NCBI RefSeq assembly: GCF_000013025.1
Contig: NC_008358.1
Location: 2,604,001-2,668,000 of the forward strand
Length of the DNA: 64,000 nucleotides
Source of the DNA: Hyphomonas neptunium ATCC 15444
Lineage (GTDB): Bacteria > Pseudomonadota > Alphaproteobacteria > Caulobacterales > Hyphomonadaceae
Direction: 5' to 3'
Positions 1 to 8,061 of the stretch are shown in pieces. The notes under the pieces are model-generated. The model made no database searches, was not told the origin of the DNA, and saw only the letters and a list, made by a program, of their open reading frames with translations. Position 1 is the stretch's first letter. Each line of letters opens with the position of its first letter. The position numbers and the translations under genes were made by a program.

Positions 1-1245
1 CTTGCTGACGAAGACGGCCCCTATGAGATCCGTATTGAGGACGCAGAGGGCCGCACGCTCGCCCGCGCCGCGGCTGGTCCCGACAGCGTCGCGGGCCGAC
101 GCGCCGATCGCTGGCCCTTCGCGGTAACCCTTCCGGTTTCCGCCACACCGTCGCGCATTATCTTTTCACTGGACGGTAAAGTCCTGGCAGAACGGCGCGC
201 CTCTGGTGGACTCGCAGCGCCCCGGTTCACATCCCATCCGCGCAACGCGGCATTCAGGGCGGGGGATCAGCTTGAATGGCTGCCCGGCAGCCAGGATGAC
301 GCCTTATCCTACACGGTCCGGTTCACAGCGGACGGCGAGAGCTGGTCGACTTTGGCTGTCCTGCTGAATGAAACAGCCTTCCAACCTGATCCTGCCACCT
401 TGCGGCCCGGCCCGGCGGCGGCCTTCGAGATCATCGCATATGACGGCGTGAATGAACGCAGCGCACGCCTGCCGGTCGAAATCGACACGCCGCTACAGCC
501 GCTTCTGGCCCTGCCCGCAGGCGGTGCCGGATCGGCCCCTGTGGAGGCGGCAGAGCTTGTCTTTAACGTCCCACTTGATCCTGGCTCGCTCACACATGTA
601 CGCTTGCTCGACCCGTCGGGCCGGGACGTGCCGGCTAAAACAGTTCTGGACCCTTCTGGTACGGTTATATCAGTCAGCCCGCAGGAACCGCATCAGGCCA
701 ACACCTACACCGCCGTATTCGGGACCATGCTCAAAGCGGCGGACGGCAGGCTCCTGGCTTCAGAAACACGCATTCCGTTCAAAGCCTTATCTCTGGCCTC
801 GGCGACAGCGGCCTCCCCATCTTCAAGGAAAGTGCTCCCGCCACCTCGCCCCTCGCGGCCGGTGCCCGCGCCGGATGAGGTCCCTTCTTCACCTGCCCCG
901 TCGGGCGCGGCAGGCCGCGCGCAAATCACGTTGAGCTTGGGCCAATCAGTTACCTTGCCCGCACAAATCCTCAGCTGTGAATCAAATGCAGGCACCGGGA
1001 CGGTTGAGATCCGCTTCGAGACAGAACCGGGCACTCCTCAGAAAATTCTTATGAAGCGTTCTGTGGAAGGACTGATCTCAGCCACGTTAAGCCGCAGCAC
1101 ATCTGCTGAAATCCACAGCAAGGGAGAAGATGGCGCAGATTGGTTTCTGACTCTCAAGGACGGGCGCGTGTCGGCGGGTGGCATCCTCAGTGGCGAGGGC
1201 ATGAGTGCTGGTTTCACGGCGAATGGCGAATGCCCATCAGGATGA
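1..1245 (+). CDS. Large secreted protein with bacterial Ig-like domain, 5' end outside window
   Basis: The reading frame is open from base 1, so the gene begins upstream and only the last 414 residues are seen. The middle of this part (around window codons 175-260) resembles an SbsA-type Ig-like (Big_5) domain, with the run FNVPLDPGSLTHVRL and later YTAVFGTMLKAADGRLL. A proline-rich linker follows (PPPRPSRPVPAP). A final module of about 100 residues starts AQITLSLGQSV and has one cysteine near its start (LSCES) and one at its end (NGECPSG). That module resembles the whole of the small protein encoded opposite at 1398-1787. A surface or periplasmic structural role is inferred; no enzyme motif is visible. 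A TTG inside the frame at 352 is not needed as a start. Confidence 0.75.
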   Translation, partial: LADEDGPYEIRIEDAEGRTLARAAAGPDSVAGRRADRWPFAVTLPVSATPSRIIFSLDGKVLAERRASGGLAAPRFTSHPRNAAFRAGDQLEWLPGSQDDALSYTVRFTADGESWSTLAVLLNETAFQPDPATLRPGPAAAFEIIAYDGVNERSARLPVEIDTPLQPLLALPAGGAGSAPVEAAELVFNVPLDPGSLTHVRLLDPSGRDVPAKTVLDPSGTVISVSPQEPHQANTYTAVFGTMLKAADGRLLASETRIPFKALSLASATAASPSSRKVLPPPRPSRPVPAPDEVPSSPAPSGAAGRAQITLSLGQSVTLPAQILSCESNAGTGTVEIRFETEPGTPQKILMKRSVEGLISATLSRSTSAEIHSKGEDGADWFLTLKDGRVSAGGILSGEGMSAGFTANGECPSG

Positions 1246-1397
1246 AGCCAGTTTCTCTGAATTAGATTGCGGGCGCATTGCAGGAAGAAGTTTTCATCTC
1301 CCCTCGTCGTCGCAGGGCGCCGCACGTGATTTCCGAAAATAGAGCTGTTTGGGAGGTTGGCAGGAGGGCGCGCGCCTCCGGAATCCGGGCCAGACTT

Positions 1398-1787
1398 CTA
1401 ACGGCAGCGAGCGATGAGCGTCACGGTCTTTTCGCCATCGTCCTGAGCAGCTGTCAGCAGCGCTTCAACGCGAATTGAGTCCCCCCATTGGGTGATAATC
1501 GGCTCACCCGCCTCTCCTTGATTCATCCAGTTCCCACCCATCAACAGCCGGCTCGCAGTCCAATTTTTATTGTCCCGGATCACGCTGATTGACTGCATAT
1601 GATCGGCATGGACAACATTGAGTGTCAGGTCCATTTCTTCGATCAGAAGCCGAGCGGGCATGCCGCCATCCGCTTCAATGGCGCAGGCTGTAACTTCGTG
1701 CGTGGTGGTCTCGCCGTCGAGGGTCAATTGCGCCGATCCGATGGAGAGGGCCACGGCGAGAGGCGAAACAAGTGCGAGTAACATCAT
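1398..1787 (-). CDS. Small secreted protein of unknown function
   Basis: This encodes 129 residues with an N-terminal hydrophobic signal sequence (MMLLALVSPLAVALSIGSAQ). The mature part begins AQLTLDGETTTHEVTAC, contains a central segment NWTASRLLMGG, and ends in IARCR, so it has one cysteine near the start and one at the end that could form a disulfide. The layout (AQ-x-TL, early Cys, tryptophan segment, terminal Cys) matches the last 100 residues of the protein ending at 1245, with which this gene is tail-to-tail. It also recalls small secreted antigen-like lipoproteins, but I cannot assign a family. The upstream gene on this strand (soxA) ends 395 bases away, so it is probably transcribed alone. 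Confidence 0.6.
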   Translation of the reverse strand: MMLLALVSPLAVALSIGSAQLTLDGETTTHEVTACAIEADGGMPARLLIEEMDLTLNVVHADHMQSISVIRDNKNWTASRLLMGGNWMNQGEAGEPIITQWGDSIRVEALLTAAQDDGEKTVTLIARCR

Positions 1788-2182
1788 ACATGGCTCCGTT
1801 CAGATGCGGTTTGAATCAATTTGCAAAATCGCCTGCACGGCGAAAATAGTGCAGTTGCTCTATGGAAGATAAATAGAAGCGCCGAACTTCACTGCGGAAC
1901 TGGCATTGCCCAAATGAAGCATCTGATCATTGTGGCGCGCTGTTCGCCCGACTTTTACATCGGTGGCTTTACACCCAAAACCATCCGTAGTTGGACAATT
2001 ATAACAATTCTTTCCAGCTATTCTTCCGATCTCTCCAGCTCCAATCGCGCGGCTTTTCCAAGCGCATCCGGCGCAGTTCGTATTCTCACCTGAACAGCTG
2101 GCGGAACGGAAAATAGCACCATTCAGGCCGGAGTAACCGGCTCTCCATCGGAATCATACTTCGGAAGCGGAGGCGGGTCAGC
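1788..2182. other. Intergenic stretch without a supported gene
   Basis: This lies between the end of soxA and the small secreted protein, both on the minus strand. It is more AT-rich than its flanks and should hold the promoter of the small gene. A weak GCCGG/CCGGC inverted repeat near 2126-2142 could help end the sox transcript, but no T-tract follows it. Short open frames here have no recognisable features. Confidence 0.5.
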
Positions 2183-2977
2183 TCATCGGCGCACGCCGGG
2201 CGATTCCATGGGAAGGCCGCCAGCCCGGCTGGCGAGATAGAGTTCCACGGCGGTGTAAAGTTCCGAGCCATAGTCTAGGGGCTCAGCCCTTATGCCCGCA
2301 TCGCAGTCGCGCAACCGCCGGTGCAGGGAACCGAACGCCTGCCATTCCAGCCGGTAAGCCGGGAAGGCATTGCCATGTCCCTGGCTGATCGTGTCGCCGC
2401 GCAGCTGCCGTCCCCAATGCTCATTGTGGCACTGGCTACAGGCAAGATTGAGCTGGCCCTTGCGCTGGAAAAAATAAGCCCGCCCCATCTCGTAATAGGG
2501 TGCGGCCGGGCCTTCGATCGACACCGAAACAGATTCGCCCCGCGACAAACTGGCGACATAACCGGTCAGCGACAGCAGATCATCGCTCTCATAGGCCAGA
2601 GGCGCCAGCGCCTGATGCTGCTGGCGGCAGAGATTGATCCGGCCTTCCAGATTGACCAGCGATTTGGAAGCCTCGTCATAGGCTGGGTAGCGCGCGGCGG
2701 CGCCCTCCAGCGGCAGGTTCGCGCCCGTATGGCAGCTGGCGCAGGCTGCCCCGCCCTTTTCGGGCGCCTGCGAAAACAGCCCGGCGCCGCGATCGATCCA
2801 GAGATAGGAGGGATTGGAAAAGTCATCATCCTGCAGCGCCTGGGTTTCAGGCTGCAGAAAGGTGTAGCCCGACCGGACTTCGGAAGGCGCAAGGGCGCTG
2901 TCTGCGGCCATCTGAGGCGGCGTCTGCTCGCCACAGGCCGCAAGACAGATCAGGGCAGCGAGACTTGCCCTTATCAT
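2183..2977 (-). CDS. soxA: Sulfur oxidation dihaem c-type cytochrome SoxA, predicted lipoprotein
   Basis: SoxA is the subunit of the SoxAX cytochrome that joins thiosulfate oxidatively to the SoxY cysteine. The 264-residue product has two CXXCH haem sites (CASCH at 79-83, CSQCH at 180-184). It also has the conserved C-terminal cysteine of the active-site haem ligand at residue 225 (RLRDCDAG), within a typical SoxA tail ending LASRAGGLPMESPG. The N-terminus has a lipobox (LAAC, Cys15), so the protein should be membrane-anchored, whereas studied SoxA proteins are soluble. It is the last gene of the operon and its ATG overlaps the soxZ stop by 4 bases. No soxB or soxCD is present in the window. 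Confidence 0.93.
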   Translation of the reverse strand: MIRASLAALICLAACGEQTPPQMAADSALAPSEVRSGYTFLQPETQALQDDDFSNPSYLWIDRGAGLFSQAPEKGGAACASCHTGANLPLEGAAARYPAYDEASKSLVNLEGRINLCRQQHQALAPLAYESDDLLSLTGYVASLSRGESVSVSIEGPAAPYYEMGRAYFFQRKGQLNLACSQCHNEHWGRQLRGDTISQGHGNAFPAYRLEWQAFGSLHRRLRDCDAGIRAEPLDYGSELYTAVELYLASRAGGLPMESPGVRR

Positions 2978-3294
2978 GAAACCGTCAGAACACGGCGCTC
3001 AGACCAGCTTTGTCCGTGCTGATCGGTCCAGACGAATTCGATCGGGCCGGTCTGCACGGCGCGCGCAAAGAAAGAAACGAAGGGATTGGCCGCCGTCCCT
3101 GGAAAGAACTCCGCTTCGAACACCACAGCGTCATTATAGGTGCACCGGAAATCGGTGATAATGTCGCGCGGAATGATCTTGCCTTTCTGGTCGCGACGGT
3201 AGCCGGTTTCCATCGGGTGCTGGATCATCGCTTTGAGTTCGATGATCTCGCCAGGCTTTGCAGTTTCGGGTGCGGAGATCCGGATCACGGCCAT
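2974..3294 (-). CDS. soxZ: Thiosulfate oxidation carrier subunit SoxZ
   Basis: This 106-residue protein has usual SoxZ length and signature: an Ig-like fold starting IRISAPETAKPGEIIELKAM, an IQHPMETGYRRD segment, and a YNDAVVFEAEF strand. It has no signal peptide, as expected, because SoxZ is exported as a complex with Tat-targeted SoxY. SoxYZ carries sulfur intermediates bound to the SoxY C-terminal cysteine. The gene starts 14 bases after the soxY stop and its stop overlaps the soxA start, so translation is probably coupled. Confidence 0.93.
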   Translation of the reverse strand: MAVIRISAPETAKPGEIIELKAMIQHPMETGYRRDQKGKIIPRDIITDFRCTYNDAVVFEAEFFPGTAANPFVSFFARAVQTGPIEFVWTDQHGQSWSERRVLTVS

Positions 3295-3308
3295 GGGCGC
3301 TTCTCAAA

Positions 3309-3782
3309 TTATCCGATAATGCACGCGGCAAGCGTGACGTAGGTGCTGGCCTTGCCCACCCAGAGCGATCCATCATTCATCTCGGCTATGACCCTCAGCG
3401 ATTGCGTACCCGCAAGGCGCACGCGCGTAGAGACCTCCGCCCGGCCAGAATAAGGCCCCAGATTGAAGATTGCGATTTCGGGAATCGGGTTGCGAGGTGA
3501 GATGATGGCGATCTTTCGAACATGGTCTTGCTCCGTCATCGGACTGTCGACGGAAACGGTGAGCTGCACGGAATTGCCGTTCTCGGCAATCGGCGGCAGC
3601 TTGAGGGTTACCTTGCCTTCGCGGATGGGGCGATCGCCAAACAGATTGCGGATGGCCTCATCGGCGTCTTCTGGCTCGGCAGCTGCAGGCAGGGGCAGAA
3701 AGGTGAGGCATACAGCCGCCCCAGCGGCAGCGAGGAACGCGCGCCGGCGCCACAATGGCGGGTGTGAGTGAGGACGAGACAT
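3309..3782 (-). CDS. soxY: Sulfur carrier subunit SoxY with variant C-terminal arm
   Basis: SoxY is the periplasmic carrier that holds sulfur substrates on a cysteine at the tip of a flexible C-terminal arm. The 157-residue product has a Tat signal (WRRRAFLAAAGA at 11-22) and the SoxY Ig-like core. The C-terminus reads LAACIIG, with Cys154 third... fourth from the end. The well-studied arm is GGCGG, so both flanks differ: alanines before and isoleucines after the cysteine. The usual glycines give flexibility and let the arm enter partner active sites, so this variant may serve a different partner or reaction. The gene starts 7 bases after soxX. The stop codon is TAA at 3309-3311, read directly from the sequence. 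Confidence 0.9.
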   Translation of the reverse strand: MSRPHSHPPLWRRRAFLAAAGAAVCLTFLPLPAAAEPEDADEAIRNLFGDRPIREGKVTLKLPPIAENGNSVQLTVSVDSPMTEQDHVRKIAIISPRNPIPEIAIFNLGPYSGRAEVSTRVRLAGTQSLRVIAEMNDGSLWVGKASTYVTLAACIIG

Positions 3783-3789
3783 GGCGCAG

Positions 3790-4245
3790 TCAGCTTCCCT
3801 GTGAACTCAAATAGGCGACCAGGTCTTCTATCTGCCCAGCAGTGAGCGCAGGCCGACCGTCAAATTCCTGCCCCACCTGCCGCAGGCCGCCGGTGCGGTA
3901 ATAGGCGGGCATCACAGTGTCCGGCCAAATCCGCTGGGCGTCAACTATCCTGAGGCGGATCTGGCCCGGCGTGAGCCGCTCTCCAACGCCCGTCAGGTCC
4001 GGCCCGACATTGCCCTGAAACTCCGCCTCCAGCCCCTCAATGGCATGGCAAAGCACGCAATGCCCGCCCTCGCGGGAAACAAACTCTGCCGCGCCTGCCG
4101 CCATGCTGCCAGCCTCGCCCGTCAGCGAGGCCGGAATGGAGTCGGCCTCGATCACCACCTCGCTGGCAAGGCCGGCGCCGCTATCTTGCCCGCAGGCGCT
4201 CAGCAATACCATAAGCGCCGCCGCCAGCGTGCCCTGCGTATTCAT
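3790..4245 (-). CDS. soxX: Sulfur oxidation monohaem cytochrome SoxX, predicted lipoprotein
   Basis: The start was placed at the ATG at 4243-4245, not at the longer frame, because it gives a clean lipoprotein signal (VLLSAC, Cys18) and overlaps the flavoprotein stop by 4 bases. The 151-residue product has one haem site (CVLCH at 63-67) and SoxX features: NVGPDLTGVGERLTPGQIR, then the PDTVMPAYY segment with Met112 as likely axial ligand, and a C-terminal helix ending QIEDLVAYLSSQ. SoxX accepts electrons within SoxAX. Lipidation is unusual and parallels that predicted for SoxA and the small cytochrome of the same operon. Confidence 0.9.
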   Translation of the reverse strand: MNTQGTLAAALMVLLSACGQDSGAGLASEVVIEADSIPASLTGEAGSMAAGAAEFVSREGGHCVLCHAIEGLEAEFQGNVGPDLTGVGERLTPGQIRLRIVDAQRIWPDTVMPAYYRTGGLRQVGQEFDGRPALTAGQIEDLVAYLSSQGS

Positions 4246-5519
4246 CCAAACGCCTGCCGTGTAATGGTTCGAAACCAGGTTTGCGCCTGCATCGCCTCGT
4301 TTTCGCGCACATATCTTTCCGCGCCCAGCGGAGTGGTGCCTCCGGAGCCATCGACCGAGACGAACGCGCCCTCGCCGCTGCGGTAGACGCCGGTGATCGA
4401 GATAGCCGTGTCGCTTGAGGTGAAGGAGTAGCACGTATTTGTCAGCGTCGCGGGCCGCGGCGCCAGGCCCGCCAGCAGGCGCGAAACCTGAAAGGCACAG
4501 AGCTTGGCCTGCAGGTTGGCCGCAAAGGCAGACTTTGGCATCGGCGCGGCGATGATGGCGTCCCCGATGATGTGAATGTCCGGCTGCAGGGTGGAGGCAA
4601 AGGTCACCGGATCAACCGGGCACCAGCCGGTCGCATCGCTCACCTCGGCAATCCCGGCAATGGCCCCCGCCTTCTGGGGCGGAATGACATTGGCCACATC
4701 GGCCGTCACGGACTCAAATTCCGTTGCCAGGGTCCGCGCGGCGGGATCAACAGAGACCACCCGGCCGAAATCCTGCGCGCCCCGGCGCTCGACAACGCCC
4801 GGATAAAGCTCCGCCCAGGCCTCCTCGAACAGCGGCTGTTTCGAAAACTGGTCCTGCGCGTCGAGGATCAGCAGTTTTGATTTCGGCTTTTGGTTCTTGA
4901 GATACTGCGCAATCAGGCTCGCCCGCTCATAAGGCCCAGGCGGGCAGCGGAACGGCGCAGGCGGAACCGACATCACCACAAGCCCGCCATCTGGCATCGC
5001 TTTTAGCTGCCGGCGCAGAAGCAGGGTCTGTTCACCTGCCTTCCAGGCATGGGGGAAAATGGCGGCGGCGTCCTCACCATAGCCCTCGATCGCGTCCCAT
5101 CTCAAATCAATACCCGGCGAAAGGATCAGCTTGTCATAGCTCCACACGGCGTCGGACTGGCCGGTCACCGTCCGGCGCGCGGCATTCACCGCGATCGCGC
5201 GGTCATGCACGACGCTCACGCCAGCGGCGGCCAGCGCTTCATAGCTGAACTGCTGGCCGGTGATCTCCCGCTCCCCGCCAATCACCAGATTGCTGAACGG
5301 GCAGGCGGTGTAGACAGGGTTTGCTTCGATCAGGGTGACCGAAGCCTCCGGCAGGAATGTTTTGACAAACCGGGCCGCCGTCGCGCCGCCAAACCCGCCG
5401 CCCACGATTACGACGCGCGCACGTGTCCGGGCTCCGGCGCCGGCAGGAAAAGCAGTGGTCAGCGCCGCCGCTCCAAGGCCGGCAAGTAGTGCACGGCGGT
5501 CGGGTCCGGCGCGGCTCAT
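4242..5519 (-). CDS. fccB: Flavocytochrome c sulfide dehydrogenase flavoprotein subunit (FccB/SoxF)
   Basis: This 425-residue FAD protein oxidises sulfide or sulfane sulfur and passes electrons to a partner cytochrome c. It has a Tat-type signal (DRRALLAGLGAAAL), a dinucleotide motif VVIVGGGFGGATAA at 36-49, and YTACPFSN with Cys73 at the position of the covalent FAD cysteine. Cys192 (FRCPPGPYERA) and Cys363 (NTCYS) match the catalytic disulfide pair of the family. The FAD-binding segment IHIIGDAI is at about 316-323. It overlaps its neighbours by 4 bases on both sides and follows its likely cytochrome partner. In many sox clusters this pair is called SoxEF. Confidence 0.9.
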   Translation of the reverse strand: MSRAGPDRRALLAGLGAAALTTAFPAGAGARTRARVVIVGGGFGGATAARFVKTFLPEASVTLIEANPVYTACPFSNLVIGGEREITGQQFSYEALAAAGVSVVHDRAIAVNAARRTVTGQSDAVWSYDKLILSPGIDLRWDAIEGYGEDAAAIFPHAWKAGEQTLLLRRQLKAMPDGGLVVMSVPPAPFRCPPGPYERASLIAQYLKNQKPKSKLLILDAQDQFSKQPLFEEAWAELYPGVVERRGAQDFGRVVSVDPAARTLATEFESVTADVANVIPPQKAGAIAGIAEVSDATGWCPVDPVTFASTLQPDIHIIGDAIIAAPMPKSAFAANLQAKLCAFQVSRLLAGLAPRPATLTNTCYSFTSSDTAISITGVYRSGEGAFVSVDGSGGTTPLGAERYVRENEAMQAQTWFRTITRQAFG

Positions 5520-5863
5520 TCGGTGGCCTCCTCACCCAAATAGGCGCTGATCGCCTCGATGTCGGCTTCACTATAGCCCCGGATCATGCGGTGCATCACC
5601 GTTGTGCCATCCGGGTCCTGATAATAAACCAGAAGGGCCTGCCGGATGTTGTCTGCCGTCCGGCCCTCAAGGTTTGTGATCGCCCCGCCCGCCGGGCTGT
5701 GACAGCCCGAACAGCTGAGCGCGAGCGCCGCGCCAAGAGACATATCCGCCTCTGTCGCCGCGGGCGTCTCCACAGGCGCCGTCGGCGCAGTGCCACACGC
5801 TGCGATGACAGGCAGCAGGAAGGCAATCGCCAGGGCCGGAAGTCGTATCCGGCCCATTATCAA
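5516..5863 (-). CDS. Monohaem c-type cytochrome, predicted lipoprotein, partner of the flavoprotein
   Basis: The 115-residue product has a lipobox (IAAC, Cys23), one haem site (CSGCH at 51-55), and methionines at 90 and 93 (TTVMHRMIRGYSE), one of which should be the distal ligand. The C-terminal helix is AISAYLGE. Its position immediately upstream of fccB makes it the likely electron acceptor subunit (FccA/SoxE role). FccA and SoxE are normally dihaem and about twice as long, so this is a reduced, single-haem form. It overlaps the molybdenum hydroxylase stop and the fccB start by 4 bases each. Confidence 0.85.
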   Translation of the reverse strand: MIMGRIRLPALAIAFLLPVIAACGTAPTAPVETPAATEADMSLGAALALSCSGCHSPAGGAITNLEGRTADNIRQALLVYYQDPDGTTVMHRMIRGYSEADIEAISAYLGEEATE

Positions 5864-8046
5864 CGCAGGGCCTGATCCTTGATCGGAAGCTTGCGTATCC
5901 GCTTACCCGTCGCCGCGAAGATGGCATTGAGCACCGCAGGCGGCGCCACGGCAATCGTGGGCTCGCCGACCCCGCCCCAGAATCCGCCCGAGGGCATGAC
6001 CAGCGTTTCGACCTCCGGCATCTCTGCAATCCGCATCGAGTCATAGGTGTCGAAATTCTTCTGCTGGACTTCGCCGTCCACAAACGTGACTTCCTGATGC
6101 ATCATCGCGGACAGGCCGTACACAAAAGATCCGGACACCTGCGCATCGATCTGCTGCGGGTTTACCCCATAGCCCGGATCGGTCGCCGCCACGATCCGGT
6201 GGATCTTCAGCTCACCGTCATCCGAAACGGTCACCTCCGCGCAGGCCGCCGTATAGCTGCCGAAGGAATAATAGCAGCAGAGCCCGCGAGACATCCCGTC
6301 ATCCGCGCCCCAGCCGGATTTATCCGCCACCGCCTGCAGCACGGCCGCAAGCTGCGGGCTGTTCTGCAGGTGGGCGAGGCGGAATTCCAGCGGATCGCGC
6401 CCGGCCGCATGGGCCAGCTCATCCATGAAGCATTCAAGGTAAATCGCGTTCTGGTTCGCATTCACGCCGCGCCAGAAACCGGGCCGCACCGGCGGATTGC
6501 GCATCGCATGGTCCACCACCAGGGCCGGAAAAGTGTATTTCAGTGACTGGTCTTCAAACCGTGGATCGGTCCCGGCGGGCAGAAGCCCCTGGAACGTCGC
6601 AAAATCCATCCCGTTGACCAGCGCCTGCGGCATGATACCGGCAAGGATCGACTGACCGGAGATGCGGATCTTCAGCCCGATCAGGTTGCCATCTGCGTCC
6701 AGCGCCCCCTGGCAGCGGCCTTTGGAGATCGGGTGGTAGAAGCCCTGCTCCATATCCTCTTCGCGCGACCAGAGCAGCTTGATATGCGTCCCCGGCATCT
6801 GCTTGGCGATCTTCACCGCTTGCGAGACATAATCCGTTGCGCCCTTGCGACCGAACCCGCCGCCCAGTAGCTGCTTGTAGACCTCGCACTGCTCGATCGG
6901 CAGCTCAGCCGCCTCAGAGGCCGCCGCCAGCGCCGCTTCGCCATTCTGCGTGGGGCACCAGACTTCGCATTTCTCCGGTGTCCACACGGCGGTGGCATTC
7001 ATCGGCTCCATACAGGCATGGTTCTGGTGAGGCGCATTATAGCTCGCCTCCACCACCTTTGAGGCCTCGCGGAAGGCGGCGTCGACATCGCCGGTCTGAT
7101 TTCCAATAAACGCATCCGTCGCAGTCAGCCCGGCATCAAGCTCGGCCTCGAACGCGGCGCTCGAATAATCAGACCCTTCGCCCGGTGCCCATTCAATCTG
7201 CAGGGCATCCAGCGCGGTCTTGGCCTGCCACCAGCTGTCGGCAACCACGGCAACAGCGGTCTCATCCACCTGCACAACCTTTTTCACGCCCGGCATGCCA
7301 GAAACGGTGGAAGCGTCGAAGGAGGCTACAGTCCCGCCACGCTTCGGAGCCGCCTTGATCGCGGCGTTCAGCATGCCGTCGAATTTCAGGTCGGTCGCAT
7401 AAAGCTGCTCGCCGGTCACCTTGCCGGCCGTATCGAGCCGCTGGACCGCCTTACCGATAAGCTTCCACTCAGAGGGGTCTTTCAGCGTCACGGATTCCGG
7501 GGGCGTCAGAGTGGCAGCATCAGAGACAACTTCACCGAAGCGCAGCGTCTTGCCCGACGCCGTATGCGTGATCACGCTGTTGGACACAGTGCAGTCTTCC
7601 GGCGTGACGCCCCACCGGTTGGCGGCCGCCTGGACCAGCATGACGCGCGCGGCCGCGCCGCCTTCGCGCACATAATCATGGCTTGCCCGGATGCCCCGGC
7701 TACCACCCGTCAGGAAGTCGCCCCACACGCGGTCCCGCGCGAGGTTCTGGCCCGGTGTGGGATATTCTGTGCGTACCTTGGCCCAGTCGCACTCAAGCTC
7801 TTCGGCGACGAGCTGGGCAAGCCCGGTCAGCGTGCCCTGGCCCATCTCGGAGCGAGCGATGCGAATGGTCACCACATCATCAGTGCCGATATGCACCCAG
7901 GCGTTAACTTCCGGTGGCGGCGGCCCATCCGGGGCATCCGATTCTCGGGTGGAGGGTGCACAGGCGGCAAGAACACCAATCGCCAAGCCGGTCGCTCCGG
8001 TGGCAATGATAAAGGCGCGGCGGGAAAGATCCGTAATTCCAGTCAT
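5860..8046 (-). CDS. Molybdopterin-binding large subunit of a xanthine-dehydrogenase-family hydroxylase (IorB type)
   Basis: The 728-residue protein belongs to the two-subunit periplasmic branch of the molybdenum hydroxylases (isoquinoline 1-oxidoreductase beta subunit type). A Tat motif (SRRAFI) precedes a hydrophobic segment ending LAAC, so it may be a Tat-exported lipoprotein. Typical motifs include EMGQGTLTGLAQLVAEEL, LGGGFGRKG, NPPVRPGFWRGVNANQNA, and the active-site glutamate segment GGVGEPTIAVAPP near the C-terminus. Members hydroxylate N-heterocycles or oxidise aldehydes and pass electrons through the 2Fe-2S subunit, here encoded 15 bases upstream, often to cytochromes. The substrate cannot be read from sequence. 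It is unusual to find it coupled to sox genes: its stop overlaps the cytochrome start. Confidence 0.88.
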   Translation of the reverse strand: MTGITDLSRRAFIIATGATGLAIGVLAACAPSTRESDAPDGPPPPEVNAWVHIGTDDVVTIRIARSEMGQGTLTGLAQLVAEELECDWAKVRTEYPTPGQNLARDRVWGDFLTGGSRGIRASHDYVREGGAAARVMLVQAAANRWGVTPEDCTVSNSVITHTASGKTLRFGEVVSDAATLTPPESVTLKDPSEWKLIGKAVQRLDTAGKVTGEQLYATDLKFDGMLNAAIKAAPKRGGTVASFDASTVSGMPGVKKVVQVDETAVAVVADSWWQAKTALDALQIEWAPGEGSDYSSAAFEAELDAGLTATDAFIGNQTGDVDAAFREASKVVEASYNAPHQNHACMEPMNATAVWTPEKCEVWCPTQNGEAALAAASEAAELPIEQCEVYKQLLGGGFGRKGATDYVSQAVKIAKQMPGTHIKLLWSREEDMEQGFYHPISKGRCQGALDADGNLIGLKIRISGQSILAGIMPQALVNGMDFATFQGLLPAGTDPRFEDQSLKYTFPALVVDHAMRNPPVRPGFWRGVNANQNAIYLECFMDELAHAAGRDPLEFRLAHLQNSPQLAAVLQAVADKSGWGADDGMSRGLCCYYSFGSYTAACAEVTVSDDGELKIHRIVAATDPGYGVNPQQIDAQVSGSFVYGLSAMMHQEVTFVDGEVQQKNFDTYDSMRIAEMPEVETLVMPSGGFWGGVGEPTIAVAPPAVLNAIFAATGKRIRKLPIKDQALR

Positions 8047-8061
8047 ATCCGTCTCCCGTCC

